Shown here piece after piece: positions 1 through 6,532 of a DNA stretch of 12,652 nt. The DNA comes from Zoogloeaceae bacterium (lineage in GTDB: Bacteria; Pseudomonadota; Gammaproteobacteria; Burkholderiales; Rhodocyclaceae), in NCBI GenBank assembly GCA_031274855.1, contig JAISPO010000051.1:1-12652 (forward strand), in the 5' to 3' direction. Both the position numbers and the translations under genes were made by a program. The notes below the pieces were generated by a model, which had not been told where the DNA came from, made no database searches, and was given only the letters and a program-made list of their open reading frames with translations. Each line of letters begins with the position of its first letter. Position 1 is the stretch's first letter.

Positions 1-944
1 GGCACCAGATGGCCCTTGGCGTAGGTTTGCGCGGGGAGATCGGGCGTCAGGGCGATGGCGCTGTTGGTGTAGCCGCCTTCGGGAACACGCATGGCGCTGC
101 CGATCAATACCGGGCCGCGGGCCGTGAGTTTTTGCAGGAAGTCCGGCGGAATCCGGTCGAACAGCAAGGGGATCGCAGTTTCCGGCAACACGATGAGTTG
201 CGCCGGATGCTTGGTAGCCAGCCGCGCGTAAGTTTCCATCGACAGCGGCAGTTTTTCCGGTTCCCATTTGAGGCTTTGCGGAATATTGCCTTGCAGCAGG
301 CTGACTGTGATCGGCTCACCGATTGGCTGGCTCCACTTGATGCTATGCAAACCTTGCTCGACGGCGATTAACACACTAATAACCACAGGCAACAAAACCA
401 AGAACCACCGCGACTGGCAAGCTAACCATGCCGATATGCCCGCCAGCAGCAAGCCAACACCATAGACGCCCACGAGCGGCGCAAAACCAGCCAGCGGACC
501 GGATGTTTGCGAATAGCCGATCGCCAGCCACGGAAAGCCGGTGAACAGCCAGCCGCGCAACCATTCAGTCAGCGTCCATACACCAGCAAGTAGTAATACA
601 TCGCGGCTATCGCCCGTGGCAAAGCGCCGGTACAGCCAACCCGCGCAGGCCGGGAACAGCGCCAGATAAGCGCAGAAAAGCGAAGTGGCAAGCCCCGCCA
701 GCGGCATCGCCATACCGCCAACGTCGTGCATACTGACATAGACCCATGACGCGCCAACGAGGAAGCAGCCCATTCCCCAAAGGAAGCCGAGCAAAGCGGC
801 CTGACGCGGCGAATCGGCGCGACGCCAGAATACGAACAGCGCCGCAAGGGTAAAGATGGGAAGCAGGGACCACTCGAAGGGCGCGAAACCGAGAACCGTC
901 GCCGCGCCGGAAACGAACGCGCCGAGCGACGGCCACCACCTCAT
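1..944 (-). CDS. lnt: Apolipoprotein N-acyltransferase, C-terminal end outside window
   Basis: Inner-membrane enzyme that adds the third acyl chain to the N-terminal cysteine of apolipoproteins, the last step of lipoprotein maturation. The frame starts with ATG at 944 and stays open to base 1, giving 314 residues without a stop, so the gene is cut by the window edge. The N-terminal half is strongly hydrophobic with several membrane spans, including the Lnt-like stretch LTEWLRGWLFTGFPWLAIGY. The nitrilase-like half follows: LLQGNIPQ, then VLPETAIPLL with the expected catalytic Glu at residue 255, then YAKGHLV with the expected Lys at residue 310. The catalytic Cys would lie beyond the edge. 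The start codon overlaps the corC stop (ATGA). Corc-lnt adjacency is usual in proteobacteria. I translated this frame by hand; identity is secure. Confidence 0.93.
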   Translation of the reverse strand, partial: MRWWPSLGAFVSGAATVLGFAPFEWSLLPIFTLAALFVFWRRADSPRQAALLGFLWGMGCFLVGASWVYVSMHDVGGMAMPLAGLATSLFCAYLALFPACAGWLYRRFATGDSRDVLLLAGVWTLTEWLRGWLFTGFPWLAIGYSQTSGPLAGFAPLVGVYGVGLLLAGISAWLACQSRWFLVLLPVVISVLIAVEQGLHSIKWSQPIGEPITVSLLQGNIPQSLKWEPEKLPLSMETYARLATKHPAQLIVLPETAIPLLFDRIPPDFLQKLTARGPVLIGSAMRVPEGGYTNSAIALTPDLPAQTYAKGHLV

Positions 945-1783
945 TCGGGCGTCAGCGCCAGCGCGCGCTGTTGATCGACCAGCAGGGTATGGACGCGGCG
1001 GCTGTCGGCGCGCAGCACTTGCACGCGCAGGCCGCCGATCATCACGACCTCGTTGCGTTTGGGCAAACGGCCAAGGTGGTGAATGACCATGCCGCCGACG
1101 GTATCGTAATCGTCGTCGGGGAAATGGGTGTTGAAAGCATCGTTGAAGTCTTCAATCCTCGTGATCGCCTTGACGCGATAGCGGCCCGCGTTGTCGAGCA
1201 CGATGTTACCGGCGGACTCGTCGAAATCGTATTCGTCCTCGATATCGCCGACGATTTGCTCCAGCACGTCCTCGATGGTGACCAGACCGGAAACGCCGCC
1301 GTATTCATCGACGACAATCGCCATGTGATTGCGCGATGCGCGGAACTCGCGCAGCAGCACGTTCAGGCGCTTCGATTCGGGGATGAACACGGCGGGCAGC
1401 AGGGTGTCGCGCAGATCGAATTCCTTGCCGGCGAAATGGCGCAGCAATTCCTTCGCCAGCAAAATGCCGACGATGTCATCCCGATTTTCGCCGACCACCG
1501 GATAGCGGGAGTGGGTGGCCTCGGTGGCAAATTCGGTGATTTTGTCGATCGGGTCGTGAATGCTGACGACTTCCATTTGCGCGCGCGGCACCATGACATC
1601 ACGCACCCGCATGTCGGAAACCGACAGCGCCCCTTCGATGATCGACAGGGCATCGGCATCGAGCAGATTGCGCTCGAACGCGCCGTACATCAGTTGCAAT
1701 AATTGCTCGCGGTCTTCCGGCTCGCGCATCAGCAGCGAGGAAAGCCGTTCGAGCAGGGACGATTTTTGATTGTCTGAATCCAT
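941..1783 (-). CDS. corC: CorC/YbeX-type CBS-domain protein
   Basis: Cytoplasmic CBS-pair protein of the CorC/HlyC family, 280 residues. Members have been linked to magnesium and cobalt efflux or to ribosome-related functions; the biochemical role is not settled. Residues 1-60 are a charged helical leader, and the motif VRDVMVPRAQM (60-70) opens the first CBS domain. The second CBS domain covers about 130-183 and includes HMAIVVDEYGGVSGLVTIED. A C-terminal CorC_HlyC domain covers about 195-275. There is no DUF21 membrane domain, so this is the short soluble form. Its ATG shares one base with the ybeY stop (TGATG at 1783) and its stop overlaps the lnt start, which implies translational coupling in the miaB-phoH-ybeY-corC-lnt unit. 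Confidence 0.94.
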   Translation of the reverse strand: MDSDNQKSSLLERLSSLLMREPEDREQLLQLMYGAFERNLLDADALSIIEGALSVSDMRVRDVMVPRAQMEVVSIHDPIDKITEFATEATHSRYPVVGENRDDIVGILLAKELLRHFAGKEFDLRDTLLPAVFIPESKRLNVLLREFRASRNHMAIVVDEYGGVSGLVTIEDVLEQIVGDIEDEYDFDESAGNIVLDNAGRYRVKAITRIEDFNDAFNTHFPDDDYDTVGGMVIHHLGRLPKRNEVVMIGGLRVQVLRADSRRVHTLLVDQQRALALTPE

Positions 1784-2232
1784 CAGGCGATATAAGGATC
1801 GGGATAACCGAGGCCGGCCAGAATTTCCCGCTCGCGGGCTTCCATGCGCTTGGCATTTTGCGCGCCGGTCTCGTGGTCGTAACCCAACAGGTGCAGCATA
1901 CCATGCACGATCATGTGCGCGAAATGCGCCTCGGCGCTCTTGCCCTGCTCCGCCGCTTCGCGTAACACCACCGGCAGGCAGATCGCCAGATCGCCCATGA
2001 TGCGCGGCTCGCTGGCGTAGACGAAGGAAAGCACATTGGTCGCATCATCTTTATGGCGGTAATCCCGATTGAGCGTCTGTCCTTCTTCGGCATCGACAAA
2101 GCGCACGGTCACTTCCGCCGCGCAGTCGCAACTGGCGCGCAGCCAGCGCCGCACCTGCGGCCGCGAGGGCAGCGCCGGATGCTTGCAGGCATATTGCACT
2201 GAGAGCGAAAGTTCAGGAAGTTTTTTTGACAT
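1783..2232 (-). CDS. ybeY: Endoribonuclease YbeY
   Basis: Zinc-dependent single-strand endoribonuclease needed for 16S rRNA 3'-end maturation and ribosome quality control. The 149-residue length is close to the 155 of E. coli. The conserved NRDYRHKDDATNVLSF lies at 55-70, and the metal motif HGMLHLLGYDH gives ligands His110, His114 and His120. The ATG at 2232 is chosen because the protein then starts MSKKLPELSLSVQYA like the family, with GAGG three bases upstream. The frame continues upstream to an ATG at 2295, but that extension lies inside phoH and has no family resemblance. The gene overlaps the phoH 3' end by 20 bp and shares one base with corC. Confidence 0.95.
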   Translation of the reverse strand: MSKKLPELSLSVQYACKHPALPSRPQVRRWLRASCDCAAEVTVRFVDAEEGQTLNRDYRHKDDATNVLSFVYASEPRIMGDLAICLPVVLREAAEQGKSAEAHFAHMIVHGMLHLLGYDHETGAQNAKRMEAREREILAGLGYPDPYIA

Positions 2233-3169
2233 AGGCCTCAGTATGAACCTGATAGGCTTCGACGATGCGCGCCACCAGCGGATGACGCACCACATCGGCC
2301 GCAGTGAAATCGGTAAAGGCGAGACCGCGCACGTCGGCGAGAATGCGCCGCGCTTCGACGAGACCCGACTTCTGCCCCGCCGCCAGATCGACCTGCGTGA
2401 TGTCGCCGTTAATCACCGCTTTCGCGCCGATGCCGATGCGGGTGAGAAACATTTTCATCTGCTCGGGCGTGGTGTTCTGCGCTTCGTCGAGAATGACGAA
2501 GGCGTGATTGAGCGTGCGCCCGCGCATGTAGGCCAGCGGCGCGATTTCGATATGGCCCTTCTCGAACAGGCGACCCACCTTGTCGAAGCCCATTAAATCG
2601 TAAAGCGCGTCGTAGAGCGGACGCAAATAGGGATCGACCTTCTGCGCCAAATCGCCGGGCAGGAAACCGAGACGCTCACCCGCTTCGACCGCGGGCCGCG
2701 TCAGGACGATGCGCTGCACCAGATCGCGCTCGAAAGCATCAACCGCCGAAGCGACTGCCAGATAAGTTTTTCCGGTACCGGCGGGGCCAATGCCGAAGGT
2801 AATGTCGTGTTCCTGAATATGGCGGATGTACTGCACCTGATTCGGCGTGCGGCCATGCAGGTCACTTTTTTTAGTTAGCAAGGTTGGCGACGGCGACTGG
2901 TTACGGTTGCGCAGTTCGACCAGACCCAACTGAATGTCATCGACGGAAAGCGGCTGCGCGGCGGCAGCATAAAAGTGTTGCAGCGCCTCGGCTGTCGCCT
3001 TGACGCGGGCCGCCTCGCCGCTCAAGCGGCAATGCTCGCCACGGCGGGCGATGGTGACATCGAAAGCGGCCTCGATCTGACGCAGGTGTTCATCGAGCGG
3101 GCCGCAGAGGTTCGCCAGCCGCTCGTTGTCGAGCGGCGTCAAAGTAAGTTTGAAGGGTTTGGCTTTCAT
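2213..3169 (-). CDS. ybeZ: PhoH-like ATPase (YbeZ)
   Basis: Cytoplasmic P-loop NTPase of the PhoH family, 318 residues. It is related to helicase-type ATPases and nearly always paired with ybeY, so a role in RNA processing or ribosome maturation is likely but not proven. The N-terminal 80 residues resemble a small KH-like nucleic-acid-binding region. Walker A is GPAGTGKT at 128-135, and Walker B is FVILDEAQN with Asp228-Glu229. A Lys/Arg-rich stretch (LLTKKSDLHGRTPNQ) precedes the ATPase core. The ATG overlaps the miaB stop in an ATGA junction, and the 3' end overlaps ybeY by 20 bp. The name phoH is also used for this family; ybeZ fits the neighbourhood better. Confidence 0.94.
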   Translation of the reverse strand: MKAKPFKLTLTPLDNERLANLCGPLDEHLRQIEAAFDVTIARRGEHCRLSGEAARVKATAEALQHFYAAAAQPLSVDDIQLGLVELRNRNQSPSPTLLTKKSDLHGRTPNQVQYIRHIQEHDITFGIGPAGTGKTYLAVASAVDAFERDLVQRIVLTRPAVEAGERLGFLPGDLAQKVDPYLRPLYDALYDLMGFDKVGRLFEKGHIEIAPLAYMRGRTLNHAFVILDEAQNTTPEQMKMFLTRIGIGAKAVINGDITQVDLAAGQKSGLVEARRILADVRGLAFTDFTAADVVRHPLVARIVEAYQVHTEAYVKKTS

Positions 3170-4500
3170 GATTCGGAAGTGACGATTTCGCCACGCAGGC
3201 TGTGCGGTAATGCCGCCGTAATGCGCACTTCGGCGAAGCTGCCGATCAGGCGTGGCGAACCGGCGAAATTGACGATGCGGTTGTTGTCGGTACGCGCCGC
3301 CAGTTCGTAGGCGTTCTTCTTCGATTGGCCTTCCACCAGCACGCGCTGCGCAGTGCCAACCATGTTCGCGGACACCGCGAAAGCCAGTTCGTCGATACGC
3401 TTTTGCAAGCGCAGCAGCCGCGCGGTTTTCACCTCTGCGGGCGTCGCGTCGGCCATTTCCGCCGCCGGCGTGCCCGGACGCAGGCTGAAGATGAAAGAGA
3501 AGCTGGCATCGAAACCGACATCCTCAATCAGCTTCATGGTCTTTTCAAAATCCTCGTCCGTCTCGCCGGGGAAGCCGACAATGAAATCGGTCGAAATCGA
3601 AATACCGGGCCGCGCAGCCCGCAGCTTGCGGATTAGCGATTTGTATTCGAGCGTGGTGTAGCCGCGCTTCATCGCCGCCAGCACGCGGTCGGAACCAGAC
3701 TGCACCGGCAGATGCAAATGCGAGACCAGTTTGGGCACACGCGAGTAGAGATCAATCAGCCGCTGCGTCATTTCACGCGGATGCGACGTGGTGTAGCGAA
3801 TGCGCTCAATCTCCGGCATTTCGGCAATGGCTTCGATCAGAAAAGCGAGATCCGCCACGTCGCCATCGGACATGTCGCCGCGATAGGCATTGACGTTCTG
3901 GCCGAGCAGATTGACCTCCCTGACGCCTTGGGCAATCAACCGCCGCACCTCGTTCAGCACATCGGCCAGCGGCCGCGAAACCTCATCGCCGCGCGTGTAA
4001 GGCACGATGCAGTAGGTGCAGAATTTGGCGCAGCCTTCCATCACCGAAACGAAAGCGGCCGCGCCCTCGCTGCGCGCCTGCGGCAGGCTGTCGAACTTTT
4101 CGATTTCGGGAAAGGAAACATCGACCTCGGCGCGGCCGGACGCGCGGCGGCGGGCAATCAGATCGGGCAGGCGGTGCAGCGTCTGCGGACCGAAAACGAC
4201 ATCGACATAAGGCGCGCGGGCGACAATGGCCTCGCCTTCCTGACTGGCCACACAGCCGCCGACGCCGATAATCAAGCGCGGGTTGGCCTGCTTGAGTTGG
4301 CGCACCCGCCCCAGTTCATGGAAAACCTTTTCCTGCGCCTTCTCGCGCACCGAGCAGGTATTGAAAAGAATGATGTCCGCGTCTTCGGGGCGATCGGTTT
4401 TCACCGTCCCCAAAGCAGAACCGAGCACGTCGACCATCTTGTCGGAATCGTACTCGTTCATCTGGCACCCAAAGGTGCGGATGAACACCTTGCCGGTCAT
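3166..4500 (-). CDS. miaB: tRNA-2-methylthio-N6-isopentenyladenosine37 synthase
   Basis: Radical-SAM methylthiotransferase that converts i6A37 to ms2i6A37 in tRNAs reading UNN codons. It has 444 residues, the usual family length. The N-terminal UPF0004 domain binds the auxiliary Fe-S cluster through Cys12 (TFGCQMNEYDSDKM), Cys49 (FNTCSVREKAQ) and Cys83 (GGCVASQEG). The radical-SAM CxxxCxxC motif is Cys157, Cys161 and Cys164 in CAKFCTYCIVPYTRG. The last 70 or so residues fit a TRAM RNA-binding domain. The DSDKM signature favours MiaB over RimO or MtaB. The ATG shares its first base with the stop of the upstream small gene (TGATG), and the stop overlaps the phoH start. Confidence 0.97.
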   Translation of the reverse strand: MTGKVFIRTFGCQMNEYDSDKMVDVLGSALGTVKTDRPEDADIILFNTCSVREKAQEKVFHELGRVRQLKQANPRLIIGVGGCVASQEGEAIVARAPYVDVVFGPQTLHRLPDLIARRRASGRAEVDVSFPEIEKFDSLPQARSEGAAAFVSVMEGCAKFCTYCIVPYTRGDEVSRPLADVLNEVRRLIAQGVREVNLLGQNVNAYRGDMSDGDVADLAFLIEAIAEMPEIERIRYTTSHPREMTQRLIDLYSRVPKLVSHLHLPVQSGSDRVLAAMKRGYTTLEYKSLIRKLRAARPGISISTDFIVGFPGETDEDFEKTMKLIEDVGFDASFSFIFSLRPGTPAAEMADATPAEVKTARLLRLQKRIDELAFAVSANMVGTAQRVLVEGQSKKNAYELAARTDNNRIVNFAGSPRLIGSFAEVRITAALPHSLRGEIVTSES

Positions 4501-4850
4501 CAGCGCTGAGCCGCTTCCTGCAGGGAAAGTATCCAGACTTTGGTAATCGCGCCGGACACGTCGGTCTGATAGCGCACCGGCACCAATCGCTGAACTTGCA
4601 GGGGCAGCACGACCATGTTGAAGGGGTCGCGGATCTGCACGCCCGGTGACATAAGCATGGGCTGGCCATTGATGGCCGCCGTGGTCAGATCGACCACCAC
4701 AAACTCGCCCCGCTTGGTGTTTTCCGGCAGAATGCGCGGCACGCCCACGGCAGGCACAGGCTCATGCGGTCCAGGCACATTGGCAACGTCCTGAACGATT
4801 CCACCGACGATGGAGCTGACGATGGCAGCGGTGATGGGATCAATAGGCAT
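4500..4850 (-). CDS. Unrecognised 116-aa protein heading the miaB unit
   Basis: I do not recognise this family. The 116-residue product starts MPIDPITAAIVSSIVGGIVQ, a mildly hydrophobic or amphipathic helix without a clear signal-peptide cleavage site. A Pro-rich linker follows (about 26-42). The rest is rich in beta-branched residues and looks like alternating beta strands (FVVVDLTTAAINGQPMLMSPG, MVVLPLQVQRLVPVRY, KVWILSLQEAAQR). Base composition matches the neighbours and the stop overlaps the miaB ATG by one base, so it is very probably real and co-translated with miaB. No convincing Shine-Dalgarno precedes the ATG, and a TACAAT box lies only six bases upstream. A structural or tRNA-related role cannot be assigned from sequence. 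Confidence 0.75.
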   Translation of the reverse strand: MPIDPITAAIVSSIVGGIVQDVANVPGPHEPVPAVGVPRILPENTKRGEFVVVDLTTAAINGQPMLMSPGVQIRDPFNMVVLPLQVQRLVPVRYQTDVSGAITKVWILSLQEAAQR

Positions 4851-4856
4851 CCGGTG

Positions 4857-4862
4857 ATTGTA
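4857..4862 (-). promoter_or_regulatory. Candidate -10 box for the miaB unit
   Basis: TACAAT on the minus strand ends six bases before the ATG at 4850. No good -35 box is seen at 16-18 bases. The box overlaps one arm of a 7-bp inverted repeat, TGTAACC at 4859-4865 and GGTTACA at 4901-4907, which could be an operator or a chance palindrome. If the box is real, the mRNA would be nearly leaderless. Confidence 0.3.
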
Positions 4863-4918
4863 ACCCTTTTCGAATCAAATGGATACCCCTTCAGGGTTCA
4901 GGTTACAGGATTCCGTGT

Positions 4919-4950
4919 GTAGGTTGGGGTGAGCGTAGCGAAGCCCAACG
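4919..4950. repeat. REP-like element, left copy
   Basis: The copy begins GTAGGTTGGGGTGAGCGTAG and ends GCCCAACG. It folds on itself through GTTGGG (4923-4928) and CCCAAC (4944-4949). It also forms the left arm of an inverted pair with the element at 5001-5033. From memory, similar elements are dispersed in many beta- and gammaproteobacterial genomes; this is not verified here. Confidence 0.75.
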
Positions 4951-5000
4951 ATGGGGCATCGGGGGTTGGGGCACGGTGTGGAATTGGCGGCGGCTTTAAT

Positions 5001-5033
5001 GTTGGGGTTCGCTATACGCTCACCCCAACCTAC
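5001..5033. repeat. REP-like element, right inverted copy
   Basis: Read on the minus strand, it matches the left copy with small differences: GCGTATAGCGAACCCC here against GCGTAGCGAAGCCC there. It has its own stem of GTTGGGG (5001-5007) with CCCCAAC (5023-5029). It lies five bases past the antitoxin stop on that gene's strand, so its hairpin may end or protect the toxin-antitoxin transcript. The 50-bp spacer between the copies holds nothing else recognised. Confidence 0.75.
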
Positions 5034-5038
5034 CGTGC

Positions 5039-5299
5039 TCAGGCGGCGCGTTCAAGCTGTGTTTCCCAACCCGGAAACACAAGTACGGCGGGATGGCAAT
5101 TCAGAGCGCGGGCCAGAACCTTGGCGCGTTCAACGCCCAAGTTGACGCGATCATTCTCGATGGCGGAAATGGCGGCTTGCGGAATGCCCGTACACTCGGA
5201 CAGTTGGCTTTGGCTCAACTCCTGAAGCTCGCGCAGGATGCGGACAGATTCGCCCACCGAGACCTCGACGCGTTTTCTAGCCGGACGGAATTCACTCAT
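5039..5299 (-). CDS. XRE-family antitoxin (HigA-like)
   Basis: DNA-binding antitoxin of a type II toxin-antitoxin pair, 86 residues. A helix-turn-helix of the Cro/C1 (XRE) class spans about 18-68: ESVRILRELQELSQSQLSEC, then GIPQAAISAIENDRVNLGVE, then RAKVLARALNCHPAVLVFPGW. The N-terminal stretch SEFRPARKRVEVSVG probably carries the toxin contact, or that role lies in the C-terminal tail; I cannot tell which. The gene starts one base after the toxin stop and has AGGAGG at 5312-5307 with a seven-base spacer, an excellent ribosome site. It is expected to neutralise the toxin and repress the shared promoter through the palindrome at 5582-5617. Confidence 0.88.
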   Translation of the reverse strand: MSEFRPARKRVEVSVGESVRILRELQELSQSQLSECTGIPQAAISAIENDRVNLGVERAKVLARALNCHPAVLVFPGWETQLERAA

Positions 5300-5300
5300 T

Positions 5301-5585
5301 TCATCGCCTCCTGTAATCGTGGGCAGTTACCTGCACGACCTGAATCTGTAACACCTTGGCAGCAACCCGATAGATCACGCGCCACTGCAAACCAAGCCGC
5401 GACGAACGATGGCCTTGCCACTCGCCCGACAGGGCTTCGTCATGAAAGCCCTTGATCGCCCGCAGCCCCTGCGGACCGGAAAGGCGAGCGATATCTTGCC
5501 ATTTTTCGTATCGCTTCAAAATCTCGATTGGAACCGAGTCTGAAAGCTGCTTGTCGACGCGGCGATGTTCAACGATTTGCCACAT
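5301..5585 (-). CDS. RelE/HigB-family toxin
   Basis: Small basic toxin of the RelE/ParE superfamily, 94 residues, probably an mRNA interferase. Family-like features are the MWQIVEHRRVDKQL start, the central RAIKGFHDEALSGEWQGHR (42-60) and SSRLGLQWRVIYRV. The C-terminal strand-and-tail VVQVTAHDYRRR puts His89, Asp90 and Tyr91 where RelE-like toxins have functional residues. The toxin-before-antitoxin order is HigBA-like. No Shine-Dalgarno lies before the ATG at 5585; instead a -10 box ends five bases upstream, so translation may start on a leaderless mRNA. A ParE-like gyrase poison cannot be excluded from sequence alone. Confidence 0.87.
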   Translation of the reverse strand: MWQIVEHRRVDKQLSDSVPIEILKRYEKWQDIARLSGPQGLRAIKGFHDEALSGEWQGHRSSRLGLQWRVIYRVAAKVLQIQVVQVTAHDYRRR

Positions 5586-5620
5586 ACCAGATTATCGCCA
5601 TACTATATTTGGTATGTCAA
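5582..5620 (-). promoter_or_regulatory. Toxin-antitoxin promoter and operator
   Basis: On the minus strand TTGACA (5620-5615) and GATAAT (5596-5591) are separated by 18 bases, a near-consensus sigma70 promoter. A perfect 8-bp inverted repeat, ACATACCA (5582-5589) and TGGTATGT (5610-5617), runs from the -35 box to the toxin start codon. A further CATAC at 5599-5603 lies between the arms. The layout suits autorepression by the XRE antitoxin. Confidence 0.72.
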
Positions 5621-5658
5621 GCCGTTATCCATATTGCACTGATAGCCCACATAGCTTC

Positions 5659-6243
5659 TCAGCGGGCCAACCGCCAAGTGACGAATGAGAGCCAGAACAG
5701 TAGCGCGATTGCAGACAAGCGTTGGGCAACTCCAACCAAAACGACACTATCACCCAGCCCAGTAGCGCCACACATGAGAAGACAACACCCCCAAGAAGCC
5801 AAGTAGTCACCGCAACCAGAGAAAACGGTAACAGTGCGGGGTAGCGCATACATACTGACGCCGCAAAGAACAAAGGCAAGTGCGACCAACAATACATGGG
5901 CTTGAGTCGAGGTAACAAGTGTAATGAAGCCTGCAGCGAGGAAACAAAGGGCGGCAGAACCGAGTAGAAGACTAAGAAAGAGGGGCGAACCACGAATACG
6001 AAGGTTCGTACCGGTTGCCGCAACAGCAATCGCTAGTCCGATAAAGGCAACCACAAGAAAACCACCAAAACGGCCAAGAGCTAGCTCACTTATAAATTGA
6101 GTGAGCGGATCGTAATCGAGTTGTGCGAGATGGAGCAGAAGAACAACGATAACAAAGACGGCGATACCGATAGCTGCGACTACCGAAAGGACACGGTTGC
6201 TTAGTAATCTCGGGATCAGCGTCGATTTAATTTTCTTGTGCAT
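5659..6243 (-). CDS. DUF998-type six-helix membrane protein
   Basis: Integral membrane protein of 194 residues resembling the DUF998 family, whose function is unknown. After a basic N-terminus (MHKKIKSTLIPRLLSNR), about six hydrophobic segments are seen near 18-38, 60-80, 88-110, 114-134, 145-165 and 170-190. The family-like signature HLAQLDYDPLTQFISELALG lies between the first two. AAGGGGG four bases before the ATG is a good ribosome site. Base composition is visibly less GC-rich than the genes on either side (about half GC in a sampled 60-base line), in keeping with acquisition by transfer. It lies on the same strand as the toxin-antitoxin pair, 39 bases from that promoter; a functional link is not shown. 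Confidence 0.75.
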   Translation of the reverse strand: MHKKIKSTLIPRLLSNRVLSVVAAIGIAVFVIVVLLLHLAQLDYDPLTQFISELALGRFGGFLVVAFIGLAIAVAATGTNLRIRGSPLFLSLLLGSAALCFLAAGFITLVTSTQAHVLLVALAFVLCGVSMYALPRTVTVFSGCGDYLASWGCCLLMCGATGLGDSVVLVGVAQRLSAIALLFWLSFVTWRLAR

Positions 6244-6293
6244 CTTACCCCCTTAGAATCCAAACCCGATCTGGCTGGCTCCGACATCTTCAT
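6216..6293 (-). CDS. Possible 25-codon leader ORF overlapping the DUF998 gene
   Basis: An ATG at 6293, with a second in-frame ATG at 6287, opens a frame reading MKMSEPARSGLDSKGV and ending at 6216, inside the DUF998 gene in another frame. AAAGGA precedes it at short distance. It could couple or attenuate translation of the membrane protein. It may equally be chance, since short open frames are common. Confidence 0.25.
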   Translation of the reverse strand: MKMSEPARSGLDSKGVRCTRKLNRR

Positions 6294-6347
6294 CCTTTAG
6301 CTTCCCCCAAACCGCTTTACACTAGCCCGCTTTGCTGCACGCCACAG

Positions 6348-6512
6348 TTATACGCGGCCTTCTTCGATTAGGCGCTTGATGTCCACGCCCCGCACAGGCG
6401 GATTTCCTGCCATAAACACTTTCATTTGCGCGACGGCGGTGACAGCTTCATGGCGTCTGGCGTCTCCAGCCAAGAGCGTATAGACCAGTCCCCAGAAAGG
6501 CAAGCCCGGTCG
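6348..6512 (-). pseudogene. C-terminal remnant of a Phd/YefM-like antitoxin
   Basis: The minus-strand frame before the TAA at 6350-6348 reads RRHEAVTAVAQMKVF, then MAGNPPVRGVDIKRLIEEGR, then V. The ending with a basic, helical run and LIEEGR is typical, as I recall, of C-termini of Phd/YefM-class antitoxins. Only 54 codons are open. There is no start codon in a sensible place and no N-terminal DNA-binding half, which would fall in queC territory. No partner toxin follows. It is best read as a decayed fragment left by a rearrangement; the family call is tentative. Confidence 0.42.
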
Positions 6513-6532
6513 TCATCTGCTAACATCGGGCC

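Noticed and set aside
104..939. Short minus-strand frames within the lnt region
   Set aside because: They lie in other frames of the open-ended lnt gene, whose continuous 314-codon frame carries the Lnt motifs.
971..1702. 243-codon open frame antisense to corC
   Set aside because: It is a shadow of corC codons and has low-complexity His/Asp-rich composition without a domain.
3712..4509. 265-codon open frame antisense to miaB
   Set aside because: It lies wholly within miaB, shows no family resemblance, and is explained by base composition.
5625..6029. 134-codon frame overlapping the DUF998 gene
   Set aside because: The overlapping DUF998 frame has a family signature, a start with a ribosome site and a regular helix pattern; this one is a frame-shifted copy of its hydrophobic codons.
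6244..6532. preQ1 riboswitch before queC, or an integron attC site near the DUF998 gene
   Set aside because: No preQ1 aptamer pattern was found. GTTAT-containing stretches do not fit the attC core, which needs purines after GTT.
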